Below are positions 36,436 through 45,792 of a DNA stretch of 64,000 nucleotides, piece by piece. Under the pieces are notes generated by a model. The model saw only the letters and a program-made list of their open reading frames with translations. It did not search any database and was not told the DNA's origin. Made by a program: the position numbers and the translations under genes. This DNA is from Candidatus Dependentiae bacterium. Lineage in GTDB: Bacteria; Babelota; Babeliae; Babelales; Vermiphilaceae. The stretch covers positions 62,001 through 126,000 of the forward strand of contig JAGQHQ010000001.1 of assembly GCA_020431705.1 (NCBI GenBank), read 5' to 3'. Each line of letters opens with the position of its first letter. Position 1 is the first letter of the stretch.

Positions 36436-37100
36436 ATATAGAAAATGACTTTTTCAATTACTTGCTCTTGTGTCATATCAGAAGAATCTATAATTATAGC
36501 ATTTTTTGGTACAACAAGCGGTGCTGTGTTTCTTGCTTTATCCCGTAAGTCTCTTTCTTGTAGCTGCGTAACTGCATGGTATAAATCAACAATATTGCCA
36601 CGTTTTTTCTGGTCTAAAATCCAACGTTGCGCACGAATTTTTATTCTTGCAGTTAAAAAAAATTTCGCATCTGCATAGGGAAAAATAACTGAGCCCATAT
36701 CCCGCCCATCGGTAACAACATTATGCTGTCGACCTATGGATCTCTGAAAATCAATTAATACTTCTCTGACATGCTCATTTGAGCTCACAATAGAAGCTGC
36801 TTGATCAATTTCTTTGTCTTTAAGATATGACGTGATGTCAATCATATCAAATATAGTACGTAAACAAAGATCTTCTCCAAAAGTATAAACCAATCTTTTA
36901 GAATCAAGAGCATTTTTAAAATCTTGTGCATTTGGATTGCTTAATTGATCTTTGTTATATTGATAATGATGTAACAAAATATAGGCCAGAGATCGATATA
37001 AAAGGCCCGAATTAAAGTAATAATAGCCTAGCCTTTTTGCTACCGCCTGAGCAACACTAGATTTTCCGCTAGCCGTTGGGCCATCAACCGTAATAATCAT
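36402..37100 (-). CDS. cmk: Cytidylate kinase
   Basis: A 232-aa CMP/dCMP kinase: P-loop TVDGPTASGKSSVAQAVAKRL, the NMP-binding region with SIGRQHNVVTDGRDMGSVIFPYADAKFFLTA, and the LID segment with RAQRWILDQKKRG. It phosphorylates CMP for RNA and DNA precursor pools, a salvage role fitting a nucleotide importer. It overlaps recJ by 4 bp, implying translational coupling. Confidence 0.95.
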   Translation of the reverse strand: MIITVDGPTASGKSSVAQAVAKRLGYYYFNSGLLYRSLAYILLHHYQYNKDQLSNPNAQDFKNALDSKRLVYTFGEDLCLRTIFDMIDITSYLKDKEIDQAASIVSSNEHVREVLIDFQRSIGRQHNVVTDGRDMGSVIFPYADAKFFLTARIKIRAQRWILDQKKRGNIVDLYHAVTQLQERDLRDKARNTAPLVVPKNAIIIDSSDMTQEQVIEKVIFYILKRHPNRDVF

Positions 37101-38833
37101 TGTTTTAAACCTGCTACATCAGTACCGAGTAATTCAATAGAAATACGACCATTCCAGTGATTTTCTGTTGCCTGTACGGCAACATCAAAAGGATCAGAAC
37201 CTTGGTTAACAAAACACTCAAATAATTCTGGACGATTAAAAAAAATAAGCGGCTTGATAACTCCATCAGCAAAAATACGACACTTAACATGCAGATCTTT
37301 CAATAATTGTGGCTCCTGTACTAATACAACATCTTTTGCATAAAAAAGTGGCTGCGCATTTGCGTGCCCAAATGGCTCCAGTTGATTAATATCATTCATA
37401 AATTTTTTTGTCAGGTCACCCAATTTAATATGAGCATCAATCATTATTTTTTGCTCCAAATCAATCGGTGTTAATTGTTGCGCAACGCGTTCTTCTAGTT
37501 TCTGCTTGAGCTCAGCAATATTATCAACCTTTAATGCAAGTCCTGCAGCATGCGCATGGCCACCAAACTGTTCCAACAAATCTTTTGAATCGTGTAATGC
37601 ATCAAAAATATTAAATGCAGGAATTGAACGGCAAGAACCTTTAGCAATACCTTTTTCAGTTATGTGCAATAAAATTGTTGGTTTACCATAGGCTGAAACC
37701 AATCGCGATGCTACAAGGCCAATTACTCCTGGTGGCCACGAATTACTCGCAGCCAAAATAATATTTTCTTTTTCTAAATCAATTTTTTTTTCTTTAATAT
37801 GTACATCTACTTGCTGAAAAATAGAACGTTCAATGTCTTTACGAGCCTGGTTCAGTTCAAATAATATTTTGCCAACCTCTTGTACTCGTTTATGATCTGA
37901 ACCTATTAAAAATGCTACTCCATCGCGTGGATCATCAAGTCTGCCTAACGCATTAATTTGTGGTGCAACAGAAAAACCAATATCAAGAGACGAGATAGTT
38001 TGTTTTGTAACTCGTCCGTTTTTACAGAGGGTCAGAAAAGGAAAACTTCGTTGTTTGTTAACATAGTTAAGCCCATGGCGAACCCAAAATCTATTTTCTC
38101 CAAGTAATGGTACAACATCTGCTATAGTACCAAGCAGCAAAAGCTCGTACGCTTTTTCTGGCATTGGCTTGCCAACACGCTCATATAACAAACTCAATAT
38201 TTTAAAAGTAACACCAACACCTGCCAACGATTTAAATGGATATGGGCAATCAACCCTATTTGGATTAACTATTGCATATGCATCTGGTAATTCATCATGC
38301 TGCTTGTGATGATCTGTAATAATTAAATCAATGCCTAGTTCTTTTGCCTTACATGCCGGTTCAAATGCAGTTATACCATTATCAACGGTAATAATAACCT
38401 TATAGTTATTCCGTGCAGCACGCTCGACAATTTTTGATGAAAGACCATATCCATCGAGCACGCGATGCGGTAAAAAAAAATTAATATCAGCACCAAGCGG
38501 TAACAAACAAATCATCATTAACGATGATGACGTGATACCATCTACATCATAATCGCCAAAAACAAGCATTTTTTCTTTGTTTTCAATTGCTTGCACTATG
38601 CGATTAACTGCTTTTTGAGAATCTATAAGTTGCTCTGGATGAGCAACGTCTTTTTCAAAAGAGCTAAATAAAAATGATTCGATATCATCAGATGTCACAT
38701 AGCCACGGGAACATAACGTCTGCACTACAGGAACAGAAAGATTGTACGTACTAGCATATGATAGCACCATCTGCTGATCAATTTCAGGAAGCTGCCATAA
38801 ATATTTTTTACCGCGTATTGTATTGCCCTGCAT
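37097..38833 (-). CDS. recJ: Single-stranded-DNA exonuclease RecJ
   Basis: A 578-aa 5'-3' exonuclease of the DHH phosphoesterase family, used in recombination and mismatch repair. Motifs: FGDYDVDGITSSS (Asp ligands), VDNGIT, ITDHHKQ (DHH), NPNRVDCPYPFKSLAGVGVTFKI and the DHHA1 segment with GGHAHAAGLAL. A C-terminal OB-like domain follows. Length is normal for the family. It precedes cmk in a two-gene unit. Confidence 0.96.
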   Translation of the reverse strand: MQGNTIRGKKYLWQLPEIDQQMVLSYASTYNLSVPVVQTLCSRGYVTSDDIESFLFSSFEKDVAHPEQLIDSQKAVNRIVQAIENKEKMLVFGDYDVDGITSSSLMMICLLPLGADINFFLPHRVLDGYGLSSKIVERAARNNYKVIITVDNGITAFEPACKAKELGIDLIITDHHKQHDELPDAYAIVNPNRVDCPYPFKSLAGVGVTFKILSLLYERVGKPMPEKAYELLLLGTIADVVPLLGENRFWVRHGLNYVNKQRSFPFLTLCKNGRVTKQTISSLDIGFSVAPQINALGRLDDPRDGVAFLIGSDHKRVQEVGKILFELNQARKDIERSIFQQVDVHIKEKKIDLEKENIILAASNSWPPGVIGLVASRLVSAYGKPTILLHITEKGIAKGSCRSIPAFNIFDALHDSKDLLEQFGGHAHAAGLALKVDNIAELKQKLEERVAQQLTPIDLEQKIMIDAHIKLGDLTKKFMNDINQLEPFGHANAQPLFYAKDVVLVQEPQLLKDLHVKCRIFADGVIKPLIFFNRPELFECFVNQGSDPFDVAVQATENHWNGRISIELLGTDVAGLKQ

Positions 38834-38978
38834 TATTCCTTTACCCTTTGTTTATCTATATAATATACCGCATTTTAGCTGAAAAATACGTAATAGACAA
38901 ACCCAATAAGGCAACAATTACCTGGTAACCACACACAAATTAAATACCCTGTCACACCTGATAATTTAATTGATCAAC

Positions 38979-40289
38979 TTAATATAATACACGCTCATCA
39001 AGCATTATTTGCGCATCTTCTTCTATCTTATTGAAAATATTTGAAACTTTTCTACCAAACCATCCCCAGGTTGATACCGCCGCCTCTTTTACATCCCCAA
39101 CTGCAGTACTAATAAACCTCCACCATCCACCAGATTGATTTACCACAGTCTGCACAGCACTTTTAGTTACTTCTTCTAAAACAACTGGTGCAACATCAGT
39201 TACTGATAGTGTTGAAAAATTAGAAAGAAGTCGTAATTGCATATCACGAACAAGTAAACCAGAAGAAACGTTTTGTAATGCTCCAGGACGATCCGTTTTA
39301 GACACCACATAGTTCAGTAATCCTTGTGCCGCACCACGAAGTGCAGTATTTTGCAATGCAAGAGCAACTGCCTTCTCTCCAACAAACCAGATGCCAAAGT
39401 ACCACAACAATGCTCCCATAGCAGCACCTTCAACAGTAGAAAGTAAAATTGTGCCGATAATATCTCTTGTTTTTTTATCTTTCAATAAACCCCTAAATAC
39501 ATCTACAAAGTAGTCAACAGGCTGACGGTATTTGTCTGGCATGCTACCGCGAGACTGACCTATTACAACATCCTTCCAATCAAGCTGCTTAAGTAAACCT
39601 GCTGCGCCCCCTCTTGTTTCAAGCGCCTTCATGCCAATTTTACTAATTTGATCCAAAACAATCGAACTTACACCTGCAGTAGAAATCGACATAAACCCTT
39701 CTTTTTGCTTGAGGACCTCAAGCCCTTGTAACATCATAGCATTTTTGACCTTTTGGCTCACATCACCAGAAAAATGAAGAACTTTATTTCCAAGCTCAGC
39801 AACTAATGCTACGGTTGCCCCATAGAGAGCCCCATCTTCCGCCGCAGTTCCAATATCAGCTAAAGATGCTTGCCCAGCAGATAGCTGTAGTGATGTTAAC
39901 GCAATAGGAACTAGTGCATTTTGTATTGCGAGCAATATAATATTAGTAACCGCATTGCGAAATTCTTGGTCATTGTAGAGAGAATCTAGCGCTGTCACAA
40001 AATGCCTAATCAGAAAACGCGCGCTATCTTTCATGATTTGCTGCGCTTCAATACGCTGCTGCTGTGTACCAAATTGTTCAATATTTATTTGCTGATTGAT
40101 AAATCGTTGAATTACTCGTGGTGAAACAATATCAGATGCTTCTATTGTTTTTGCTGCTGTCTCCATATCATTCATGTATTGCTCATCAATGGAAGTCTGA
40201 GCATTAGGCCCATTTCCTGAACGTACAATAACAAAGAATAGTCCCATGCTAGCAATAACAGCTAAACCAACAAGTAATAACTTCCTCAT
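38979..40289 (-). CDS. Exported or membrane-anchored protein of unknown function (436 aa)
   Basis: No family recognised. It begins MRKLLLVGLAVIASMGLFFVIV, a signal peptide or anchor, then an Ala/Leu-rich mostly helical body with several moderately hydrophobic stretches (NAVTNIILLAIQNALVPIAL, LLSTVEGAAMGALLWYFGIW). No cysteines are visible in the body. Strong AAGGAGAG lies about 6 bases upstream. It lies 3' of the two phospholipase-like genes on the same strand, with only 78 bp between it and the first of them, so co-expression is possible. Confidence 0.7.
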   Translation of the reverse strand: MRKLLLVGLAVIASMGLFFVIVRSGNGPNAQTSIDEQYMNDMETAAKTIEASDIVSPRVIQRFINQQINIEQFGTQQQRIEAQQIMKDSARFLIRHFVTALDSLYNDQEFRNAVTNIILLAIQNALVPIALTSLQLSAGQASLADIGTAAEDGALYGATVALVAELGNKVLHFSGDVSQKVKNAMMLQGLEVLKQKEGFMSISTAGVSSIVLDQISKIGMKALETRGGAAGLLKQLDWKDVVIGQSRGSMPDKYRQPVDYFVDVFRGLLKDKKTRDIIGTILLSTVEGAAMGALLWYFGIWFVGEKAVALALQNTALRGAAQGLLNYVVSKTDRPGALQNVSSGLLVRDMQLRLLSNFSTLSVTDVAPVVLEEVTKSAVQTVVNQSGGWWRFISTAVGDVKEAAVSTWGWFGRKVSNIFNKIEEDAQIMLDERVLY

Positions 40290-40367
40290 AAAAAACTCTC
40301 CTTATTTGGTAAATTAATACCTATTTCGTACAAAAGTAAAATATTGTTTATTTTAAAATCAATAAAA

Positions 40368-42041
40368 TCATGCACGAGAAAGGGATAGTTTATTATCAAT
40401 CGCCCAATTAATGGCTTCAAGAATTTCTGGTTTACTTGCTTTCATGTTAAAATCAGCAAGTAAATACCATGTTTTTGCCTGGTTTTTTGTATACATAAAT
40501 TTAGCTGTCTTACCAAAATTGTTCCAAACACATTTTTCCGGGTCAAATTCATCTAGATATTCTTTATGGTCTAAAAAATGAGAATCATTTTTAAAAGCAT
40601 TCCACTTCTTTTCATCTTTTATTCGAGGAAGATAAATTACCACTGGTGCTGTTTTGTTCTGTTCATCTTTGAAAACACTCACAGATTTTTTATTGATATC
40701 AGTATAATCAATTTTTGGAAATGGAAGATTATACTTTTGAGCATACCGCTCTATTCTTTTGAGATCTGGAGAATTCACTAATGTTGTTGATGCATCTACA
40801 AACACAATCACATCGGCCTTTCTTTTCAAGTGCTGCCCAGACACTGCCGGATACCCCAAATTAAAATCAATACCTGCATCACATGCATATAAATTTTTTT
40901 GCTTACAGATAGATCTATTGTCCATCCCAAAAATCATGTTATACAAAGTAGCTCCATGAATCAAACGTTTACCTCCAAACTTAGATAGCAAAGCATCCAT
41001 AGTTTTTCTTGTAAGACCTGGCATAAATTTATTTTTAACATCCCGATATATACGGTTAAACGTTGCAGTGAATGCAGAACCAAATACCCCAAAGAGGGTA
41101 CTCAAACTTTGTTCTGGTGCAAAGTCAAATGAAACACCATTAAAAAATTTTCTTCCCATTGCCCATATTGGTATTGAAAATTCAAGCCCTGTACAACTAA
41201 ATTCGCACGGTGTACATTCAGCCCAATAATACGTTCCGTGATAATCACAAATAACCAAAGAATACAACGGAAACGGTCTGCTCCCATCATTAATTTTTTG
41301 CATTTGATCAGAAAGATATACAAAGTGCCTTGTATCACCATAGTGAGCAAACAATGTATTGGCAAGCAACCCACCATACATATCAACAAGACTAATCGGT
41401 TGGCCATATGCATATTTAAGCATAAGCATTTTTCCAATTAATGTAGCTTGAGCAACCGTTATTTTATTTATCCCCCAACCCATTTTGGTAATCAATGATT
41501 CGGTATGTTCTTTCAACGATGTATCAGAACTCATCCATGATCCAAGTGCCCAACACGAACCAGAAAGCCCACTCGTATACATTGCAGTATCTAACAAGCC
41601 AGCATCTTGCGCTCCACATAATGCACCCATAGTATAAATCATAGAGCGATAACCACCACCACTAAATACAAATGCAACTGTTGGTACATGATCATCTTCA
41701 ATTTTTCTACCTAAGAGATTTTCTAATGCTTGTTTTACTTTTGGCTTTCTTTTTTCAATAAATGCTTTTTCTCCTGCACACAATTGAGTATCAGTTCTAA
41801 CTTTTGCCACCCGATCTTTATAAATTGTTTGGCAATGCATACCATAACGATAGTGCACACTATCCTTGAAAAAAGTACTACTCATTTTAATTTGATGTTG
41901 AATACTTTGAAAAAAAGTATTAACCGTAACAAAAAGACTGCCAAGACGCCGTGAAACCATACCATATACAGGTATACTGTTAAGAAAAATCACCCCGACC
42001 ACGAGTAATGTAAACAATACTCTACTGAAACGCTTTTCTAT
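40368..42041 (-). CDS. Exported cytosolic-phospholipase-A2-like enzyme (PLA2_B fold), copy A
   Basis: A 557-aa lipase with the Ser-Asp dyad architecture of eukaryotic group IV PLA2 and yeast lysophospholipase. The oxyanion/Arg motif SGGGYR is at 127-132. The nucleophile elbow G-L-S160-G-S matches mammalian GLSGS, and the Asp motif is C-D388-AGIDFNLGYP (mammalian DSGLTFNLPYP). FGVFGSAFTATFNRI mirrors the mammalian GVWGSAFS segment. It would release fatty acids from host phospholipids. Start: AAGGGGG lies 7 bases before an ATA codon at 42041, giving a signal peptide with a basic start (EKRFSR); the nearest standard start, TTG 42017, has no SD. The start is therefore unusual. Confidence 0.85.
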   Translation of the reverse strand: MEKRFSRVLFTLLVVGVIFLNSIPVYGMVSRRLGSLFVTVNTFFQSIQHQIKMSSTFFKDSVHYRYGMHCQTIYKDRVAKVRTDTQLCAGEKAFIEKRKPKVKQALENLLGRKIEDDHVPTVAFVFSGGGYRSMIYTMGALCGAQDAGLLDTAMYTSGLSGSCWALGSWMSSDTSLKEHTESLITKMGWGINKITVAQATLIGKMLMLKYAYGQPISLVDMYGGLLANTLFAHYGDTRHFVYLSDQMQKINDGSRPFPLYSLVICDYHGTYYWAECTPCEFSCTGLEFSIPIWAMGRKFFNGVSFDFAPEQSLSTLFGVFGSAFTATFNRIYRDVKNKFMPGLTRKTMDALLSKFGGKRLIHGATLYNMIFGMDNRSICKQKNLYACDAGIDFNLGYPAVSGQHLKRKADVIVFVDASTTLVNSPDLKRIERYAQKYNLPFPKIDYTDINKKSVSVFKDEQNKTAPVVIYLPRIKDEKKWNAFKNDSHFLDHKEYLDEFDPEKCVWNNFGKTAKFMYTKNQAKTWYLLADFNMKASKPEILEAINWAIDNKLSLSRA

Positions 42042-42396
42042 CTAAAAACCCCCTTAAAACTTAACATTATACATTGTATGACCATAAACGAAAAGTTTCT
42101 ATCTGTAAAATGTTTACGTAAGAAATACTTTATGTATATTTAAAACAAAAAACATACTCAACAAATTTTTTTTAGAAAGCGTCTTTCAAATTAATATACT
42201 TATTGACAAACTGAATACTCACAATTTGATACGATTGATATATAGAAAAGTATAATTAAGAAACAGAGATTACTTACCTTCTTTAAGAAAAAGATACTCA
42301 AAAATTTAATTCAATAAGTAAACTTTGAAAAGCGAACGAAGCGAGCTTTTGAAAAAGCTCGCTTCGTTCGTGTAAAAATTATGTTGTATTATATGT
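42042..42396. other. Intergenic region between the two phospholipase genes, with a terminator
   Basis: A hairpin at 42333-42370 has a perfect 18-bp stem (CGAACGAAGCGAGCTTTT with its complement) and a tiny loop. It lies 27 bases after the stop of copy B on the minus strand, so the two phospholipase genes are probably separate transcripts. A plus-strand TTGACA at 42203-42208 has only a poor -10 partner. No coding frame was seen. Confidence 0.7.
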
Positions 42397-44088
42397 TTAC
42401 GATGCACGACGCTCAACAGCCAATTCAATTGCATCATAAATAGCTTGTGCGCTCATTCTCATATTAAATTCAGTCAACGCACTTAATTGTCGTAACTGAA
42501 ATTCTTCATATGTAAAATCAAACGTTGAACAATATGAACCAGCCATACATACAATTGGATCAAAATCCTTTAAATACTGATCAAACCCCGCAAACTCAGG
42601 ATCATTTTTATGCCGTTCCCACAAATCAAAATCATTAATAAGCGGCATATACACAACAATTGGCACTTCGGGATTATCATCTGCAAATACACTTACCACC
42701 TTTGTATCAATACCCTCGTAATCAATATATGGAAATGGTAAATTATGTGCATGTGCATATTGTTCAGCTCGTCGCAAATTGGCCGCATCAATCACTTCAC
42801 CAGATGAATCGAGAATAATCATCACATCAGCTTTACGTTCAGGACGCTGACCACTAACTGGTTGATAGCCAATATTTACCGCAATACCAGCATCGATTAA
42901 ACGAAGCTCTTTTTGAGTTTTAATTGGACTATTTTTCATACCATACGTAAAATTATGTACTTTTGCCGTAGACAAACGTTTATTGCCAACTTTTTCTAAT
43001 ATCTTTTCAATAATGTTTTTAGTTATATCAAAACTAATATTATTTTTAAATTCAGAGTAAATTCTGCTAAACGATGCAGAAAAAGCAGAACCAAACACAC
43101 CAAAATGGTAACCTAAACTTTGCTCAGGATCATAATCAATAGAAACACCATTTTCAAATTGTCGTGCATAGGCCCACGTTGGTACATATGCATTGAGCCA
43201 ATGAGCACCAACCTCGAACGGTGTAAATTCATACCAATCCATTGTCATATCGTTATCACCACGTACCGCGCTATAAATTGGAAATAACCAATCACCATTT
43301 TTTATACGATCAACATGTCCAGACAAATACATACGGTGTCGTTTTTCTTTCTGATCTCTGAATAATGCATGCCCTAATAATGCACCATAAAAATCAACTA
43401 ATGTAATTGACTGGTCTGACGCATATTTTACCAACAACATATCCGCCATTAAAAGTGAACCTTTTGGCCCAACATGCGTCAAACCTTTACATAATTTTTC
43501 AACAAGAGATTCTTTAAAATCCACAAGCGGTAAACCAGAGCTCATCCATGTACCAATCATCCAGCTTGAGCCCGAAACACCTGTTATATACGTCCCCGCA
43601 TCAAGAAAACCGTCCTTTTGTGCACCAATTAACGAACCAAGCAGAGCAATAACAGCTCGATAGCCTCCGCCACTAGCAACAAAAGCAATCGTTGGAACCT
43701 CATGATCTTCAAGTGGACAATCCAATAACACCTCAAGAGCTCGTTTTACTTTCGGCTTTCTCTTTTCTAAGTACAAACGCTCACCATTACACAGTTCATT
43801 GCCAATCCGTACATAAGCTATCGTATCTTTATAAGGATTTTCAATAAATGCTTCAAGATTTTCTTTTAACTTTTTTTTGATACCAAAAAGCCACTCAAAT
43901 GCTTCTTGACTCCAGTCCATAATTTTTTCAGGAATATAGTCTCCCAACGACGAAAAATCAAAAGAAAAATTTTTTTTAACCATACGTTGCGCGTCTACTT
44001 CACCATGCGCACTACCCATACTTAACAGCAACATAACTGTAAAAAGTAATATATATTTTCGATACATAAATAATAATTGTCTTTTCAT
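42397..44088 (-). CDS. Exported cytosolic-phospholipase-A2-like enzyme (PLA2_B fold), copy B
   Basis: A 563-aa paralogue of copy A with a signal peptide (MKRQLLFMYRKYILLFTVML ... AHG). Catalytic features: SGGGYR at 139-144, G-V-S172-G-S, and I-D399-AGIAVNIGYQ. It also keeps DWYEFTPFEVG and FGVFGSAFSASFSRIY, which match the mammalian EFTPYEIG and GVWGSAFS blocks. This points to the cPLA2/lysophospholipase family rather than patatin, and makes host-membrane degradation the likely role. Strong GGGAG precedes ATG 44088. The two copies share the domain core but differ in the N-terminal 70 residues. Confidence 0.87.
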   Translation of the reverse strand: MKRQLLFMYRKYILLFTVMLLLSMGSAHGEVDAQRMVKKNFSFDFSSLGDYIPEKIMDWSQEAFEWLFGIKKKLKENLEAFIENPYKDTIAYVRIGNELCNGERLYLEKRKPKVKRALEVLLDCPLEDHEVPTIAFVASGGGYRAVIALLGSLIGAQKDGFLDAGTYITGVSGSSWMIGTWMSSGLPLVDFKESLVEKLCKGLTHVGPKGSLLMADMLLVKYASDQSITLVDFYGALLGHALFRDQKEKRHRMYLSGHVDRIKNGDWLFPIYSAVRGDNDMTMDWYEFTPFEVGAHWLNAYVPTWAYARQFENGVSIDYDPEQSLGYHFGVFGSAFSASFSRIYSEFKNNISFDITKNIIEKILEKVGNKRLSTAKVHNFTYGMKNSPIKTQKELRLIDAGIAVNIGYQPVSGQRPERKADVMIILDSSGEVIDAANLRRAEQYAHAHNLPFPYIDYEGIDTKVVSVFADDNPEVPIVVYMPLINDFDLWERHKNDPEFAGFDQYLKDFDPIVCMAGSYCSTFDFTYEEFQLRQLSALTEFNMRMSAQAIYDAIELAVERRAS

Positions 44089-44161
44089 ATCATCTCCCTA
44101 CTTATAATAGTGATACATATATCACTTATGTAACAAGGATAATTACATGAGAGCAATTATT

Positions 44162-45649
44162 TTAAAAATTTTCTGACTTTTTCTTTAGCGTTGGGAATAA
44201 AATAACATCTTTAATTGAGGTGGTATTGGTCAGCAACATAGTCAAACGATCAATTCCAATACCCACACCTGCAGTTGGAGGTAGCGCATACTCAAGAGCT
44301 AAAATATAATCAGCGTCAAAGTAGTGTGCCTCTTGGTCACCACCAGCACGCGCCTGCGCTTGCCATTTGAAACGTTCGGCTTGATCAAATGGATCGTTCA
44401 ACTCGTTAAACCCATTACTTAATTCCATACCTCCAGCAAAAAGCTCAAAGCGAGCAGCAACCGTTTGGTCTTGTTGGTCTCTTTTTGAAAGTGGAGAAAC
44501 TTCAATAGGAAAATGCGTAATAAATGTTGGCTGCATTAATTGTGGCTCCACTAACTCTTCAAATAACGCGAATATTTTTTCTCCTTGAGATGCATTTTTA
44601 TTTGCAACCGATACATTATATTTTTTGAGTGTTGCATCGATAGTTATTTCTGAAAGATCATCTATGGAACATTCAGTTAATTCTAAAACAGAATTATATA
44701 CACTGATACGTTTGAATGGCTTGTCAAAATCAAGCACCATGTCACCAAATGGCAACTGCAACGAATTACCCAACTCCATCGCAACTTGACGTATCATTTT
44801 TTCTACTAAGTCCATTACCCAGATGTAGTCTTTGTGCGCAGTATAAAACTCTAACATAGTGAATTCTGGATTATGTCGCGTTGAAATACCCTCATTACGA
44901 AAATTTCTATTAATTTCATACACACGCTCAAAACCACCAATAACCAAACGCTTCAAATATAATTCTGGTGCAATACGCAAGTAAAACTCGCTGTCTAGTG
45001 CATTATGATGTGTAACAAATGGTTTTGCTACCGCACCGCCAGGAATTGGATGCAGCATAGGTGTTTCCACTTCTATATAGCCATGATTATCTAAAAATGA
45101 ACGTATTGTTTGCACAATCTTTGAACGTCTTACAAATCGCTCACGACTTTCTGCATTAGTAATTAGGTCTAAGTAACGCTGACGATAGATTGTTTCAATA
45201 TCAGCAAGCCCATGAAATTTTTCCGGCAATGGATGCAAACACTTACTCAATAATACAAGATTCTGCACTCGAATAGTAATTTCTCCCATTTTTGTTCTAA
45301 ACGAATAACCAGAACACCAGACAATATCACCTATATCAATATTGTGTTTTATATGTTCAAACGTATCATCCCCTACAATATCCTGGCGAATATAAATTTG
45401 CACTCTACCAGTGTGGTCTTGTATGGTTACAAAAGCAGTTTTTCCATGCATGCGCATAGTAACTACTCTACCTGCAACAGTATATTCACACTCTTTATCA
45501 TCTTGAAATTCATCGATTATATCGTGTGCAGTAGCAGAAACTTCCATAAATTCAGGCCATGGCTCAATACCCAAAGCACGCATTTTTTCAACTTTTTCAA
45601 CACGAATTTTGTGCTCGACAGAAACAGAAATTTCTTCTTTATTTTTCAT
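44162..45649 (-). CDS. lysS: Lysyl-tRNA synthetase, class II
   Basis: A 495-aa class IIb enzyme. An N-terminal OB-fold anticodon domain (YTVAGRVVTMRMHGKTAFVTIQD) is followed by the catalytic core with motif 2 FRNEGISTRHNPEFTMLEFY and motif 3 GVGIGIDRLTMLLTN. Length is typical. It stands alone on the minus strand. Confidence 0.97.
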   Translation of the reverse strand: MKNKEEISVSVEHKIRVEKVEKMRALGIEPWPEFMEVSATAHDIIDEFQDDKECEYTVAGRVVTMRMHGKTAFVTIQDHTGRVQIYIRQDIVGDDTFEHIKHNIDIGDIVWCSGYSFRTKMGEITIRVQNLVLLSKCLHPLPEKFHGLADIETIYRQRYLDLITNAESRERFVRRSKIVQTIRSFLDNHGYIEVETPMLHPIPGGAVAKPFVTHHNALDSEFYLRIAPELYLKRLVIGGFERVYEINRNFRNEGISTRHNPEFTMLEFYTAHKDYIWVMDLVEKMIRQVAMELGNSLQLPFGDMVLDFDKPFKRISVYNSVLELTECSIDDLSEITIDATLKKYNVSVANKNASQGEKIFALFEELVEPQLMQPTFITHFPIEVSPLSKRDQQDQTVAARFELFAGGMELSNGFNELNDPFDQAERFKWQAQARAGGDQEAHYFDADYILALEYALPPTAGVGIGIDRLTMLLTNTTSIKDVILFPTLKKKSENF

Positions 45650-45792
45650 GATATACTCTATAACTTGGTAAAGGATATTGTTTGTAGATGCATTATCAGT
45701 ATACTCAATTATACAAAAATATAAAATATGTACACCAAAAATATATACAGTAGACTTTTGCTAAAACAGTGAATTAATTAGGAAATACAATT

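Noticed and set aside
42203-42233. A TTGACA on the plus strand between the phospholipase genes, as a promoter of a small RNA ending at the 42333 hairpin
   Set aside because: No acceptable -10 box at the right spacing; the hairpin is well explained as the terminator of the minus-strand copy B.
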